Assembly: GCA_946410365.1 (NCBI GenBank)
Contig: CAMKAA010000053.1
Coordinates: forward strand, 1-6,660
Reading direction: 5' to 3'
Length of the DNA: 6,660 bases
Source of the DNA: an uncultured Lachnospiraceae bacterium
Lineage (GTDB): Bacteria > Bacillota_A > Clostridia > Lachnospirales > Lachnospiraceae
The notes beneath the pieces are model-generated. The model had not been told where the DNA came from. It made no database searches and was given only the letters and a program-made list of their open reading frames with translations. Both the position numbers and the translations under genes were made by a program. Shown piece after piece: positions 1-6,402 of the stretch; the first letter of the stretch is position 1, and each line of letters begins with the position of its first letter.

Positions 1-108
1 CAGGAATCGGGCGAACCCCAGGAATCGGGGGAACCCCAGGATTCGGGTGAACCCCAGGAATCAGGAGAACCTCAGGTTTCCGGCGAGCCGCAGGCTTCGG
101 GAGAACCG
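1..108 (+). repeat. 18-bp in-frame tandem repeat encoding QxSGEP, at least six copies
   Basis: Six consecutive 18-base units encode QESGEP, QESGEP, QDSGEP, QESGEP, QVSGEP and QASGEP, followed by a degenerate EGSGG. The array runs off the left edge, so the copy number is a minimum. Third codon positions differ among copies (for example Gly as GGC, GGG, GGT, GGA) while the peptide is kept, apart from the variable second residue. The peptide is acidic, Pro/Gly/Ser-rich and presumably disordered. The likely role is a flexible spacer between a membrane or wall anchor and the M13 peptidase domain. Confidence 0.9.
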
Positions 109-2103
109 GAAGGGAGCGGAGGTCTGTTCGATACAGAATACGCCTCCTGGGTCAACTCTGATATCCAGGAATGGGTGAAGCAGCTCGGTGAGGCAGATGC
201 AGCAGATGATTTCCACCTTCATGTGAACAGGGACTGGATGATAAGCACAACCATTCCGGACGGCTATTCACGCTATGATCCGATCACGGAGAGGGCGCTG
301 CAGGTCGACAGCCAGCTCATGGATATTCTTGAAAACCCTGAAAAGGTGACAGATCCGGCACTGATCCATGATCAGGAACTCGTTCAGAAATACTACAACA
401 TGTGGATGGACTGGGACGCACGCAACAAACTTGGCGTTTCGGCTCTGAGAGAACTCCTCGATCCTCTGATGAAAGTGAAGAACCTGAATGACCTCACCGC
501 CTATCTCAGTATGCCGCGGACCGTGATCTCAGCGACGGAACTTGCGCAGTGCGAAGTGAGTATGGACTGGAACAACGCTGACTACTATGCGGTATATGTG
601 GCACCTGTGGACCTGATCTTCGGGGACTCCATGTACTACGGATTTATGGAAGAGAGTGATGCGCTTGCGGAGCCCTATTACAACGAAGTGATCCGCCATA
701 TCCTGGTAAAACTCGGATACTCTGACAAAGAAGCCACGGAAGTATTAAAGAGCTGCTTTGCCTTTGAAAAGGACATCTCAGATTACATTATGACAACGGA
801 AGAAGAGAGCGCCAGGGATGCTGTCGAAAAGGAGAACAATCCCAGAACACTCGAAGAACTCGAAGCGGAAGCGGGTGACTTCCCGATTCGCAAGATCCTG
901 GAGGCTTACGGCGCGGAGAACTCTGATAGTTATATTTTGCTGCAGCCTGACTGGCTTGCTGCCATGGATGTTCTGTATGACGAGGATTACGTCGAACACC
1001 TCAGGGACTATCTGATCTGCTATACGGTTCAGGACTACGCGACACTGCTCGACAGAGAGACTTATGATATTTACTATAAGGTTATCAACGACATCAGCGG
1101 AGCTGTAGGGACCAAGTCGGACCAAAAGTCTGCCACTGAAGCTGTGGATGATTTTCTGCCGTCACAGCTCGGAAGGCTTTACAGTGATAAATATGTCAGT
1201 GATGAAACGCAGAAAGAAGTGACCGATATCACCAAGGAGATCAGGGATGAATACCGTGTCATGCTCAGCGAAGAGACTTTCCTGACTGAAGAGACCCGCA
1301 GAGAGGCGATCAATAAACTCGACAAGCTTACGCTTCACATCGCCAAGCCGGGTAAGTGGGAAGAAGACTCGGAACTGGATTTCAAAGGATCTTCAGAGGG
1401 AGGCAACCTTATTTCAGCGCAGGACGAAGTGGGCGCGTACTGGGTGAAAATGATGCAGTCCGAGATCAATCAGAAAGTTGACAGAGATCTGTGGACTTCC
1501 CGCGTCCAGCAGGTCAACGCTTTCTACGATCCCACGCAGAATTCTATCACTTTGTGCGGCGGTATCCTCGGAGGAACGCTGTATAACACGGATATGAGCA
1601 GAGAAGAGCTCTTAGCCAATGTGGGTGATACGATCGCCCATGAGATATCCCATGCATTTGATACTACCGGCTGCCAGTTCGACGAAAAAGGCAATCTGAG
1701 GAACTGGTGGACGCAGCAGGATCAGACAGCATTTGCCGCGAGAGCGGACAAACTGGCAGCCTACTATGACAATATAGAACCGTTCATGGATGTCAACTGT
1801 GTGGGAAGCCAGATTGAGGGAGAAGCGATCGCGGATCTCGTGGCAATGAAGATTCTTCTCAGGATCGCCGGAAAAGACAAGAATTTCGACTATGATAAGT
1901 TCTTCAGGGAATATGCGCAGACCTGGCGGACAATAACCACCGCTCGAAGCGAATTCTACGCGCTTTCTCAGGATACCCATCCGCTTCCTTATCTGAGAGT
2001 TAACTGTGTTGTACAGCAGTTTGATGAATTCTATGAGACTTTCGGAGTGAAAAAGGGCGACGGAATGTACCTTGCACCGAAAGACCGGCTTGAGGTGTGG
2101 TAA
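1..2103 (+). CDS. M13 family zinc metallopeptidase (neprilysin/PepO-like), 5' end outside window
   Basis: The reading frame is open from base 1 to the TAA at 2101-2103, giving 700 visible residues; the true start, and any signal peptide or lipobox, lie upstream. A GTG at 175 is an unlikely start because the protein continues in frame before it. Residues 1-36 are a QxSGEP repeat linker, followed by an N-terminal M13 domain beginning near residue 69 (DDFHLHVNRDW). The catalytic domain is complete. It has NAFYDP at 506-511 (substrate-backbone binding), the zinc motif HEISH at 547-551, and the third ligand E608 in an ExxxD motif (E608-D612). H660 and R666 match the conserved His and Arg of neprilysin, and the C-terminus is a typical hydrophobic end, LEVW, in place of the usual CxVW. 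Members of this family are gluzincins that cut short peptides outside the membrane. The linker suggests a surface-anchored or secreted enzyme; the physiological substrate is unknown. A terminator follows directly. Confidence 0.95.
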   Translation, partial: QESGEPQESGEPQDSGEPQESGEPQVSGEPQASGEPEGSGGLFDTEYASWVNSDIQEWVKQLGEADAADDFHLHVNRDWMISTTIPDGYSRYDPITERALQVDSQLMDILENPEKVTDPALIHDQELVQKYYNMWMDWDARNKLGVSALRELLDPLMKVKNLNDLTAYLSMPRTVISATELAQCEVSMDWNNADYYAVYVAPVDLIFGDSMYYGFMEESDALAEPYYNEVIRHILVKLGYSDKEATEVLKSCFAFEKDISDYIMTTEEESARDAVEKENNPRTLEELEAEAGDFPIRKILEAYGAENSDSYILLQPDWLAAMDVLYDEDYVEHLRDYLICYTVQDYATLLDRETYDIYYKVINDISGAVGTKSDQKSATEAVDDFLPSQLGRLYSDKYVSDETQKEVTDITKEIRDEYRVMLSEETFLTEETRREAINKLDKLTLHIAKPGKWEEDSELDFKGSSEGGNLISAQDEVGAYWVKMMQSEINQKVDRDLWTSRVQQVNAFYDPTQNSITLCGGILGGTLYNTDMSREELLANVGDTIAHEISHAFDTTGCQFDEKGNLRNWWTQQDQTAFAARADKLAAYYDNIEPFMDVNCVGSQIEGEAIADLVAMKILLRIAGKDKNFDYDKFFREYAQTWRTITTARSEFYALSQDTHPLPYLRVNCVVQQFDEFYETFGVKKGDGMYLAPKDRLEVW

Positions 2104-2118
2104 AACCAAATAAGTAAC

Positions 2119-2180
2119 GGGGCTTGCCGTATAAAGCAAAAGGAGATGAGATCCAATGCTTTTACGGCAGGCCCCTTTTA
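2119..2180 (+). terminator. Rho-independent terminator of the M13 peptidase gene
   Basis: A 13-pair stem joins 2119-2131 to 2163-2175 with a single G-U pair. After a one-base bulge at 2132, a further six pairs extend it inward (2133-2138 with 2157-2162), leaving an 18-base loop. The run TTTTA follows at 2176-2180. It begins 16 bases after the stop codon. The loop is longer than usual and contains an AAAGGAG sequence. Confidence 0.8.
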
Positions 2181-2214
2181 TATTGATCAACCCGGAATTA
2201 TCGGTCATTAAATC

Positions 2215-2267
2215 TTTTAAAAAAAAGCAAAATATATATTGACTAATTGTTATATATATAGTATAAC
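2215..2267 (+). promoter_or_regulatory. Sigma-A promoter for hsp20 with upstream A-tract
   Basis: TTGACT (2239-2244) and TATAAC (2262-2267) are separated by exactly 17 bases, each one mismatch from consensus. An A/T-tract at 2215-2238, including a run of eight A, lies just upstream of the -35 and could act as an UP element. Transcription would start near 2274, leaving a leader of about 93 bases before hsp20. No CIRCE (HrcA) site or CtsR heptamer repeat is visible, so the usual Firmicute heat-shock repressors are not indicated. Confidence 0.8.
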
Positions 2268-2268
2268 A
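2248..2268. promoter_or_regulatory. Inverted repeat over the hsp20 -10 region, possible operator
   Basis: TGTTATA (2248-2254) and TATAACA (2262-2268) are perfect inverted arms separated by 7 bases. The right arm includes the whole -10 hexamer, and the left arm sits in the promoter spacer. A dimeric repressor bound here would block RNA polymerase. The region is very AT-rich, so chance is a real alternative; no known regulator is matched. Confidence 0.4.
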
Positions 2269-2366
2269 TATATCAGAAAGAGAACAAAACGATCAGAAAT
2301 GATCAGGAGTTGTTCCTTAAAACAATAAAAAGTTAAATAACCCGATATAATAAGGAGGTATCAGAT

Positions 2367-2813
2367 ATGTTTACACCTGCAATCTTTACAAGAAATCATG
2401 GCTTTTGGAGAGATCCTTTTGAGGACTTCAATACAATGTTCCCGGCATTCTTCGACAACGGAGATCTTGAGAATTCCTTCGCCGGATTCAAGACAGATGT
2501 GATGGAGAAGGATGGCAATTATGTTCTGGAGGCCGAGCTGCCCGGATTTAAGAAGGAAGATATCAATGTGGATCTGAAGGATAATATCCTTACCATCAGC
2601 GCTTCTCACAGCGAGGAGAAGAAAGAGGAGGACAAGGATACCAAGTATATCCGCAAGGAGAGACACAGCACTTCCTACAGCAGAAGCTTCCGTGTTGCCA
2701 ATGTGACACACGAGGACATCAAGGCAGCTTATAATAATGGCATTCTTGAGGTAACCTTCCCCAAGAGAGATGCCCTTCCCGAGAAGGAGACGAAGAAGAT
2801 CGAGATCATGTAA
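2367..2813 (+). CDS. Small heat-shock protein, Hsp20/alpha-crystallin family
   Basis: This is a 148-residue ATP-independent holdase chaperone that binds unfolding proteins in the cytoplasm and usually forms large oligomers. The short N-terminal arm is rich in Phe (residues 1-40, with several FxxxF-like spacings). The alpha-crystallin domain covers about 41-135 and includes AELPGF (56-61) and the conserved NNGILEVTFPK (123-133), matching the family A-x-x-x-n-G-v-L pattern. The C-terminal IEI at 145-147 is the IxI motif that docks into a neighbouring subunit. A charged EEKKEEDKD stretch (83-91) lies in the loop between strands. The start is fixed by AAGGAGGT at 2352-2359, seven bases before ATG. 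It has its own promoter and terminator, so it is monocistronic. The length is typical of clostridial Hsp18-type proteins. Confidence 0.97.
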   Translation: MFTPAIFTRNHGFWRDPFEDFNTMFPAFFDNGDLENSFAGFKTDVMEKDGNYVLEAELPGFKKEDINVDLKDNILTISASHSEEKKEEDKDTKYIRKERHSTSYSRSFRVANVTHEDIKAAYNNGILEVTFPKRDALPEKETKKIEIM

Positions 2814-2852
2814 ATTCCTCCCTGATAATGCATGAACGTAAACCCTGATCAT

Positions 2853-2882
2853 AGAGCCCGGCGTACAGTGCCGGGCTCTTTT
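2853..2882 (+). terminator. Rho-independent terminator of hsp20
   Basis: A perfect 10-pair GC-rich stem, AGAGCCCGGC (2853-2862) with GCCGGGCTCT (2870-2879), closes a 7-base loop and is followed by TTT (2880-2882). It lies about 40 bases after the hsp20 stop. There is no T-run on the minus-strand side, so it should work only for plus-strand transcription. Confidence 0.9.
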
Positions 2883-2888
2883 CATGTG

Positions 2889-2917
2889 TTGAGATTTGTC
2901 TTGAAATCGGGTACAAT
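2889..2917 (+). promoter_or_regulatory. Sigma-A promoter for maf
   Basis: TTGAGA (2889-2894) and TACAAT (2912-2917) are separated by 17 bases. It sits between the hsp20 terminator and the maf start, giving a predicted transcription start near 2924 and a leader of about 37 bases. This supports separate transcription of maf from hsp20. Confidence 0.7.
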
Positions 2918-2960
2918 TTCTCTGCTTAGGCAAAACACCGAAGAAAAGAGGTATTCATAT

Positions 2961-3563
2961 ATGGCACAGATCATATTGGCATCAGCGTCTCCGAGAAGAA
3001 GCGAGCTTCTAAGGCAGGCCGGAATGGATTTCGTTGTGATTCCTTCAAGAGGGGAGGAGGTCGTAACGAGCACGCATCCGGCTGAAGTTGTGGAAGAACT
3101 GTCTCTGCAGAAAGCGCAGGAAATCGCTGACAGGATCCTGGCAGGCGGAGAGGAGAAAGCATCCGATTTCAACGTGATCATAGGAGCGGACACTGTAGTG
3201 GCCGCGGATCACAAAATCCTGGGAAAGCCTGCGGACCATGAAGATGCAAGGAAAATGATCACTTTGCTGCAGGGGAATGTTCATCAGGTTTATACAGGTG
3301 TAACACTGATCGTTAAAGATGAAAAAGGAAACATCCGCACCAGAACTTTCAATGAATGCACTGATGTGGATGTCTGTGAAATGTCTTATGAAGAAGTGGA
3401 GGAGTATATCTCCACACCCGAGCCTTACGATAAGGCCGGCGCATACGGGATCCAGGGAAGCTTCGGAGTATATATAAGAGGAATCCGCGGCTGTTACTAC
3501 AATGTAGTTGGACTGCCGATCTCAAGGCTTTGTCACGAACTCAAAGATATGCTCGCTCAATAG
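2961..3563 (+). CDS. maf: Maf-like nucleoside triphosphate pyrophosphatase (dTTP/UTP type)
   Basis: The protein has 200 residues and is a full-length Maf/YhdE-type house-cleaning enzyme that hydrolyses non-canonical or excess nucleotides to the monophosphate and pyrophosphate; it has been linked to septum formation in Bacillus subtilis. Visible motifs are SASPRR at 8-13 (phosphate-binding loop), GADT at 75-78 with the catalytic Asp77, GKP at 88-90, YTGV at 111-114, EPYDKAGAYGIQG at 154-166 and NVVGLP at 181-186. The AGAYGIQG form points to the dTTP/UTP subfamily rather than the YceF (m7GTP) type. The ATG at 2961 is preferred because AGAGGT lies about nine bases upstream. An in-frame ATG at 2832 would start before the hsp20 terminator and the maf promoter, and would add a tail unlike the family. 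The 3' end overlaps the convergent ttcA-like gene by 7 bases. Confidence 0.95.
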   Translation: MAQIILASASPRRSELLRQAGMDFVVIPSRGEEVVTSTHPAEVVEELSLQKAQEIADRILAGGEEKASDFNVIIGADTVVAADHKILGKPADHEDARKMITLLQGNVHQVYTGVTLIVKDEKGNIRTRTFNECTDVDVCEMSYEEVEEYISTPEPYDKAGAYGIQGSFGVYIRGIRGCYYNVVGLPISRLCHELKDMLAQ

Positions 3564-4426
3564 TCCTCCAAAAAGGTGTGCTTTTCGCCGTGGATCTTAT
3601 AACCCAGGACCTTGTTCAGCACCACATTTTCCGTGCTGCGAAAGAGATTTTTCTCAACTTGGGGATTGGTCTTTTTGAGCTCCGCGATCAGGTTCTTGGT
3701 CTCCAATCTTTTGGAGCTGATGCTGCCTGTCAGGGCACCCAAGGCGTTCTGTTCCGTAAATTTGCACGCACACTGCAAAAAGCGCAGACCGTTGTGATCG
3801 CGCCACGCCTTGATGTCCTCCTCGCGGATCAGATACATAGGGCGGATCAGTTCCATACCTTCAAAGTTGGTACTTCGGAGTTTGGGCATCATCGCCTGAT
3901 ACTGTCCGGAGTAGAGCATTCCCATCAGAATCGTCTCGATGGCATCGTCATAGTGGTGACCCAGCGCTATTTTGTTGCAGCCAAGACTTTGTGCCCTGCT
4001 GTACAGATATCCCCTTCGCATTCTCGCACAGAGATAGCAAGGGGATTTTTCAATATGAAAGACGGAGTCGAAGATCGGAGAGTCGAAGATCGTGACCGGA
4101 ATCCCAAGGATCCGGCAGTTTTCTTCGATCAGCGCCCTGTTTTCCGGAAGGTACCCGGGATCCATACACAAAAACGACAGCTTGAAGGGAAACTTATTAT
4201 GCCGCTTGATCTCCTGGAAGAGTTTGGCCATCAGCATGGAATCCTTGCCGCCGGAGATACAGACGGCGATGTGATCTCCCTCCTCGATCAGTCCGTACTG
4301 AACGACCGCTTTTTCAAAGCGGCCCTCCAGATCGTGTTTGAATTTTTTTCTTATGCTCTTTTCAATGTCTTCCTGACTGGCGGGAGGATTGTCCCCGTAC
4401 AGGGAAGTAATGTCAAATCCTGTCAA
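3557..4426 (-). CDS. ttcA: TtcA-like tRNA 2-thiocytidine synthetase (PP-loop ATPase)
   Basis: The protein has 289 residues. The PP-loop SGGKDS is at 58-63, the position known for E. coli TtcA. CYLCARMRRG gives C130 and C133, and LQCAC gives C219 and C221; GHHYDD (156-161) is the conserved second ATP-pyrophosphatase motif. TtcA adenylates C2 of cytidine 32 in certain tRNAs and inserts sulfur using an iron-sulfur cluster held by three cysteines, which match C130, C133 and one of C219/C221. There is no N-terminal zinc finger, which argues against the TtuA/NcsA branch. The start is TTG at 4426 with GAGGTG six bases or less upstream; no ATG occurs before residue 64. It lies 15 bases after pyrI and is probably co-transcribed. 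The exact tRNA position modified is inferred from the family; some Firmicute paralogues are uncharacterised. Confidence 0.85.
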   Translation of the reverse strand: MTGFDITSLYGDNPPASQEDIEKSIRKKFKHDLEGRFEKAVVQYGLIEEGDHIAVCISGGKDSMLMAKLFQEIKRHNKFPFKLSFLCMDPGYLPENRALIEENCRILGIPVTIFDSPIFDSVFHIEKSPCYLCARMRRGYLYSRAQSLGCNKIALGHHYDDAIETILMGMLYSGQYQAMMPKLRSTNFEGMELIRPMYLIREEDIKAWRDHNGLRFLQCACKFTEQNALGALTGSISSKRLETKNLIAELKKTNPQVEKNLFRSTENVVLNKVLGYKIHGEKHTFLEDY

Positions 4427-4430
4427 TTTA

Positions 4431-4436
4431 CACCTC
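4431..4436 (-). promoter_or_regulatory. Ribosome binding site that fixes the TTG start of ttcA
   Basis: Read on the minus strand, GAGGTG ends four bases before TTG (4426-4424). An in-frame TGA, which is the pyrI stop codon, lies just upstream, so the reading frame cannot begin earlier. This makes the TTG the only supportable start. Translational coupling to pyrI termination is plausible, since the site sits inside the 15-base gap. Confidence 0.7.
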
Positions 4437-4441
4437 GTTAA

Positions 4442-4891
4442 TCAGCGGAACCACTTCTCGCGCTCGCCGGCAGAGTACTTCTCCTCGCAGTATCTGCAGC
4501 GGTAGATCTTGCGCCTTGAATCGGCCAGAAAGAAGATGTGAGGCAGTTCCTGTTCAATGGAGGAAATGCATCGGGGATTGTGGCATTTGAGGACGCCATA
4601 GACTTCCTTCGGCATGTCCATTTTCTTTTTCTCCACGATGACGCCGCCCTTGATGATATTGACTGTAGTGTTGGGCTCGATCAGCGCAACAGCGTCGAGG
4701 CTGAGAGTATCCGGATCACATTCCACTTTTAAAATGTCCTTGCGGCCCATGTCATTGCTGCGGGCATTCTTTATGATCGCGACCTGATAATCCTCTCTGT
4801 CAAGATGGAGATAGTGGTAGATCAGCATTGCCTTGCCGGCTTCAATATGGTCCAGAACGATTCCGTTTTCAATCTTGCCTACGTTTAACAT
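4442..4891 (-). CDS. pyrI: Aspartate carbamoyltransferase regulatory chain
   Basis: The 149-residue protein is the regulatory subunit of the PyrB-PyrI holoenzyme. Its N-terminal nucleotide-binding domain contains GRKDILKVE at 49-57, whose lysines 51 and 55 correspond to E. coli K56 and K60, which contact the CTP/ATP effector. The C-terminal zinc domain has C103, C108, C132 and C135, with the same spacing as the four zinc ligands of the E. coli protein (5, 24 and 3 residues apart). The zinc domain contacts the catalytic chain. The start ATG is preceded by AGGAGGGA at good spacing. It follows pyrB after 36 bases. Its presence indicates feedback control by nucleotides at the protein level. Confidence 0.97.
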   Translation of the reverse strand: MLNVGKIENGIVLDHIEAGKAMLIYHYLHLDREDYQVAIIKNARSNDMGRKDILKVECDPDTLSLDAVALIEPNTTVNIIKGGVIVEKKKMDMPKEVYGVLKCHNPRCISSIEQELPHIFFLADSRRKIYRCRYCEEKYSAGEREKWFR

Positions 4892-4927
4892 TCGGTTCCC
4901 TCCTAAATACTGGATAGTTTAAGTAAA

Positions 4928-5845
4928 TCAGTCCACGTGAATGTCAAGCAGCGTAAGGATCAGCGCCATGCGCACATATACGCCGTACTGAACCTGCTTG
5001 AAGTAAGCGGCCCTGGGATCTTTGTCGATCTCTACGGAGATCTCGTTTACGCGGGGCAGCGGATGCAGGACATACATGTCGTTCTTAGCGCGGCGCATAA
5101 GCTTTTTGTTCAAAACATAGAAATCTTTGAGTCTTATGTAATCCTCCTCGTTGAAGAAGCGCTCTCTCTGCACGCGGGTCATGTAGAGAAGATCAAGTTT
5201 GGTAATAACATCCTCAAGCTTAATGCACTCTTCATAGGTGTAACCCTTCTCCTCCAAAAGATCGGTGATGTAGTCAGGAACACGAAGTTCAGGCGGAGAA
5301 ATGAACACGAAGTGGATGTCCTCGTAACGGGCAAGTGTCTTGACCAGGGAATGAACAGTCCTGCCAAATTTGAGGTCGCCGCAGATTCCGATGGTGAAGT
5401 GGTTAAGCCTGCCCTTAAGCTGACGGATCGTCATCATATCCAGAAGCGTCTGGGTGGGATGCTCGTGTCCGCCGTCGCCCGCATTGATGACAGGAATGTC
5501 GGAAAAACGGGACGCCACATAAGCCGCGCCCTCTTTATTGTGCCTGATCGCAGCAATATCGGCAAAGCATGAGACAACGCGGATAGTATCGGCGACGCTC
5601 TCACCCTTGGCGGCGGAAGACTGGTCCGCACCTGCGAATCCCAAAGCCTTTCCTCCAAGGTTCATCATAGCAGCTTCAAAACTCAGCCGCGTCCTTGTAC
5701 TTGGCTCATAGAAGAGTGTCGCAATCTTTTTGCCATCGCAGGCGTGGGCGTATTTATCAGGGTTTTTCTCGATGTCTGCAGCCAGGTCGAAGAGCTGATC
5801 GAGTTCCTGAGTTGTAAAATCCAGTGGTGTGAGACAGTGTCGCAT
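4928..5845 (-). CDS. pyrB: Aspartate carbamoyltransferase catalytic chain
   Basis: The protein has 305 residues and catalyses carbamoyl phosphate plus L-aspartate to N-carbamoyl-L-aspartate, the committed step of pyrimidine synthesis. Visible residues are STRTR at 49-53 (carbamoyl phosphate), the 80s loop with SSAAKGES and K80 (76-83), HPTQ at 129-132 with H129 and Q132, GRTVHS with R162, TRVQRER at 223-229 with the aspartate-binding Arg224, and HPLPRV at 261-266. All match the E. coli enzyme in order and spacing. The start ATG has AAAGGAG five to six bases upstream. The 15-base gap to the preceding DUF5721 gene leaves no room for a PyrR attenuator, so any transcriptional control must act further upstream. 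Confidence 0.98.
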   Translation of the reverse strand: MRHCLTPLDFTTQELDQLFDLAADIEKNPDKYAHACDGKKIATLFYEPSTRTRLSFEAAMMNLGGKALGFAGADQSSAAKGESVADTIRVVSCFADIAAIRHNKEGAAYVASRFSDIPVINAGDGGHEHPTQTLLDMMTIRQLKGRLNHFTIGICGDLKFGRTVHSLVKTLARYEDIHFVFISPPELRVPDYITDLLEEKGYTYEECIKLEDVITKLDLLYMTRVQRERFFNEEDYIRLKDFYVLNKKLMRRAKNDMYVLHPLPRVNEISVEIDKDPRAAYFKQVQYGVYVRMALILTLLDIHVD

Positions 5846-5860
5846 GAAGACTCCTTTCTA

Positions 5861-6367
5861 TTAAACCATTGTTTCAAAGCCGATCTCCCGGGACAGGAGA
5901 AACTTCTCCATTGTTTCGTCCCATATCCTGTCGGCATTTTTATCAAGTGTAAAGCTCTTTAATGCGATACCTGTGACCAGCGTGACCTCGGTCCCGTCAT
6001 AACGGATATTGAGGACCATGGCGCCGACGTTTTCCCTGAGCTGGGGAAAACCGTGTACAGTCAGTATCTTTTCGCAGTGGTCAGGGCGCAGCTGCAGTAC
6101 GATAGAGAGGGAAGCCGGCGCTTTTTTGCCCCGGATCAGTTCCCGCAGGTGCCCCCGCACATCTGACCAGGCGATCAGGGGATAGGGGTGAAGGGATTCG
6201 TCCTCCCATTCCTCTTTGGAATAGAAACCACGGTTTACCTTACCGTCCAGCAGCCATGTGACCTGCATACTAAGAGAAGCTTCCTCCAGCAAAAAGGAAT
6301 CAAATGATCCGCCGGACAGAAGCTTCGTCATGAAATTTCCTGTTTCAGTGATCTTAAATGCCCTCAT
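5861..6367 (-). CDS. DUF5721 family protein of unknown function
   Basis: The 168-residue soluble protein has no signal peptide, membrane segment or recognisable catalytic motif. The opening MRAFKITETGNFMTKLL, followed by FDSFLLEEAS (22-31), a DG turn at 41-42 with FYS at 48-50, and WSDVRGHLRELIRGKKAP (67-84), fits my recollection of the DUF5721 family of Lachnospiraceae. The pattern of alternating hydrophobic strands suggests a beta-rich fold. The ATG at 6367 is preferred over one 27 codons upstream, because GGAG lies seven bases before it and the family begins with this M-x-A-x-KIT pattern; the longer version would also overlap the upstream gene. It ends 15 bases before pyrB. The linkage to pyrB-pyrI suggests, but does not show, a role tied to pyrimidine supply. 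Confidence 0.8.
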   Translation of the reverse strand: MRAFKITETGNFMTKLLSGGSFDSFLLEEASLSMQVTWLLDGKVNRGFYSKEEWEDESLHPYPLIAWSDVRGHLRELIRGKKAPASLSIVLQLRPDHCEKILTVHGFPQLRENVGAMVLNIRYDGTEVTLVTGIALKSFTLDKNADRIWDETMEKFLLSREIGFETMV

Positions 6368-6402
6368 ATAATTCTCCGTCTGATGAATATAAATTATGAG
6401 CC

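Noticed and set aside
1612..2208. 198-codon open frame on the minus strand opposite the M13 peptidase C-terminus
   Set aside because: It crosses the zinc-binding region of the real gene and the terminator, and resembles no protein family.
2245..2366. CIRCE element or CtsR heptamer repeat at hsp20
   Set aside because: No TTAGCACTC/GAGTGCTAA pair or repeated GGTCAAA was found; the only inverted repeat is the AT-rich one over the -10.
2361..2933. 190-codon open frame on the minus strand opposite hsp20
   Set aside because: It spans the complete hsp20 gene and its terminator; shadow of the alpha-crystallin coding sequence.
2832..2960. Upstream in-frame extension of maf starting at 2832
   Set aside because: It would run through the hsp20 terminator and the maf promoter, and the family starts at the MAQIILASASPRR segment, which has its own ribosome binding site.
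3530..4441. 303-codon open frame on the plus strand opposite the ttcA-like gene
   Set aside because: It is the antisense shadow of a gene with clear PP-loop and cysteine motifs; the predicted protein resembles no family and has no ribosome binding site of note.
4937..5572. 211-codon open frame on the plus strand opposite pyrB
   Set aside because: Antisense to an unmistakable aspartate carbamoyltransferase; no family signature.
6368..6402. Internal minus-strand promoter between the DUF1294 and DUF5721 genes
   Set aside because: CATAAT and TATATT are present, but the only upstream TTG hexamer (TTGTTT) is poor or badly spaced, so the evidence is too weak to call a promoter.
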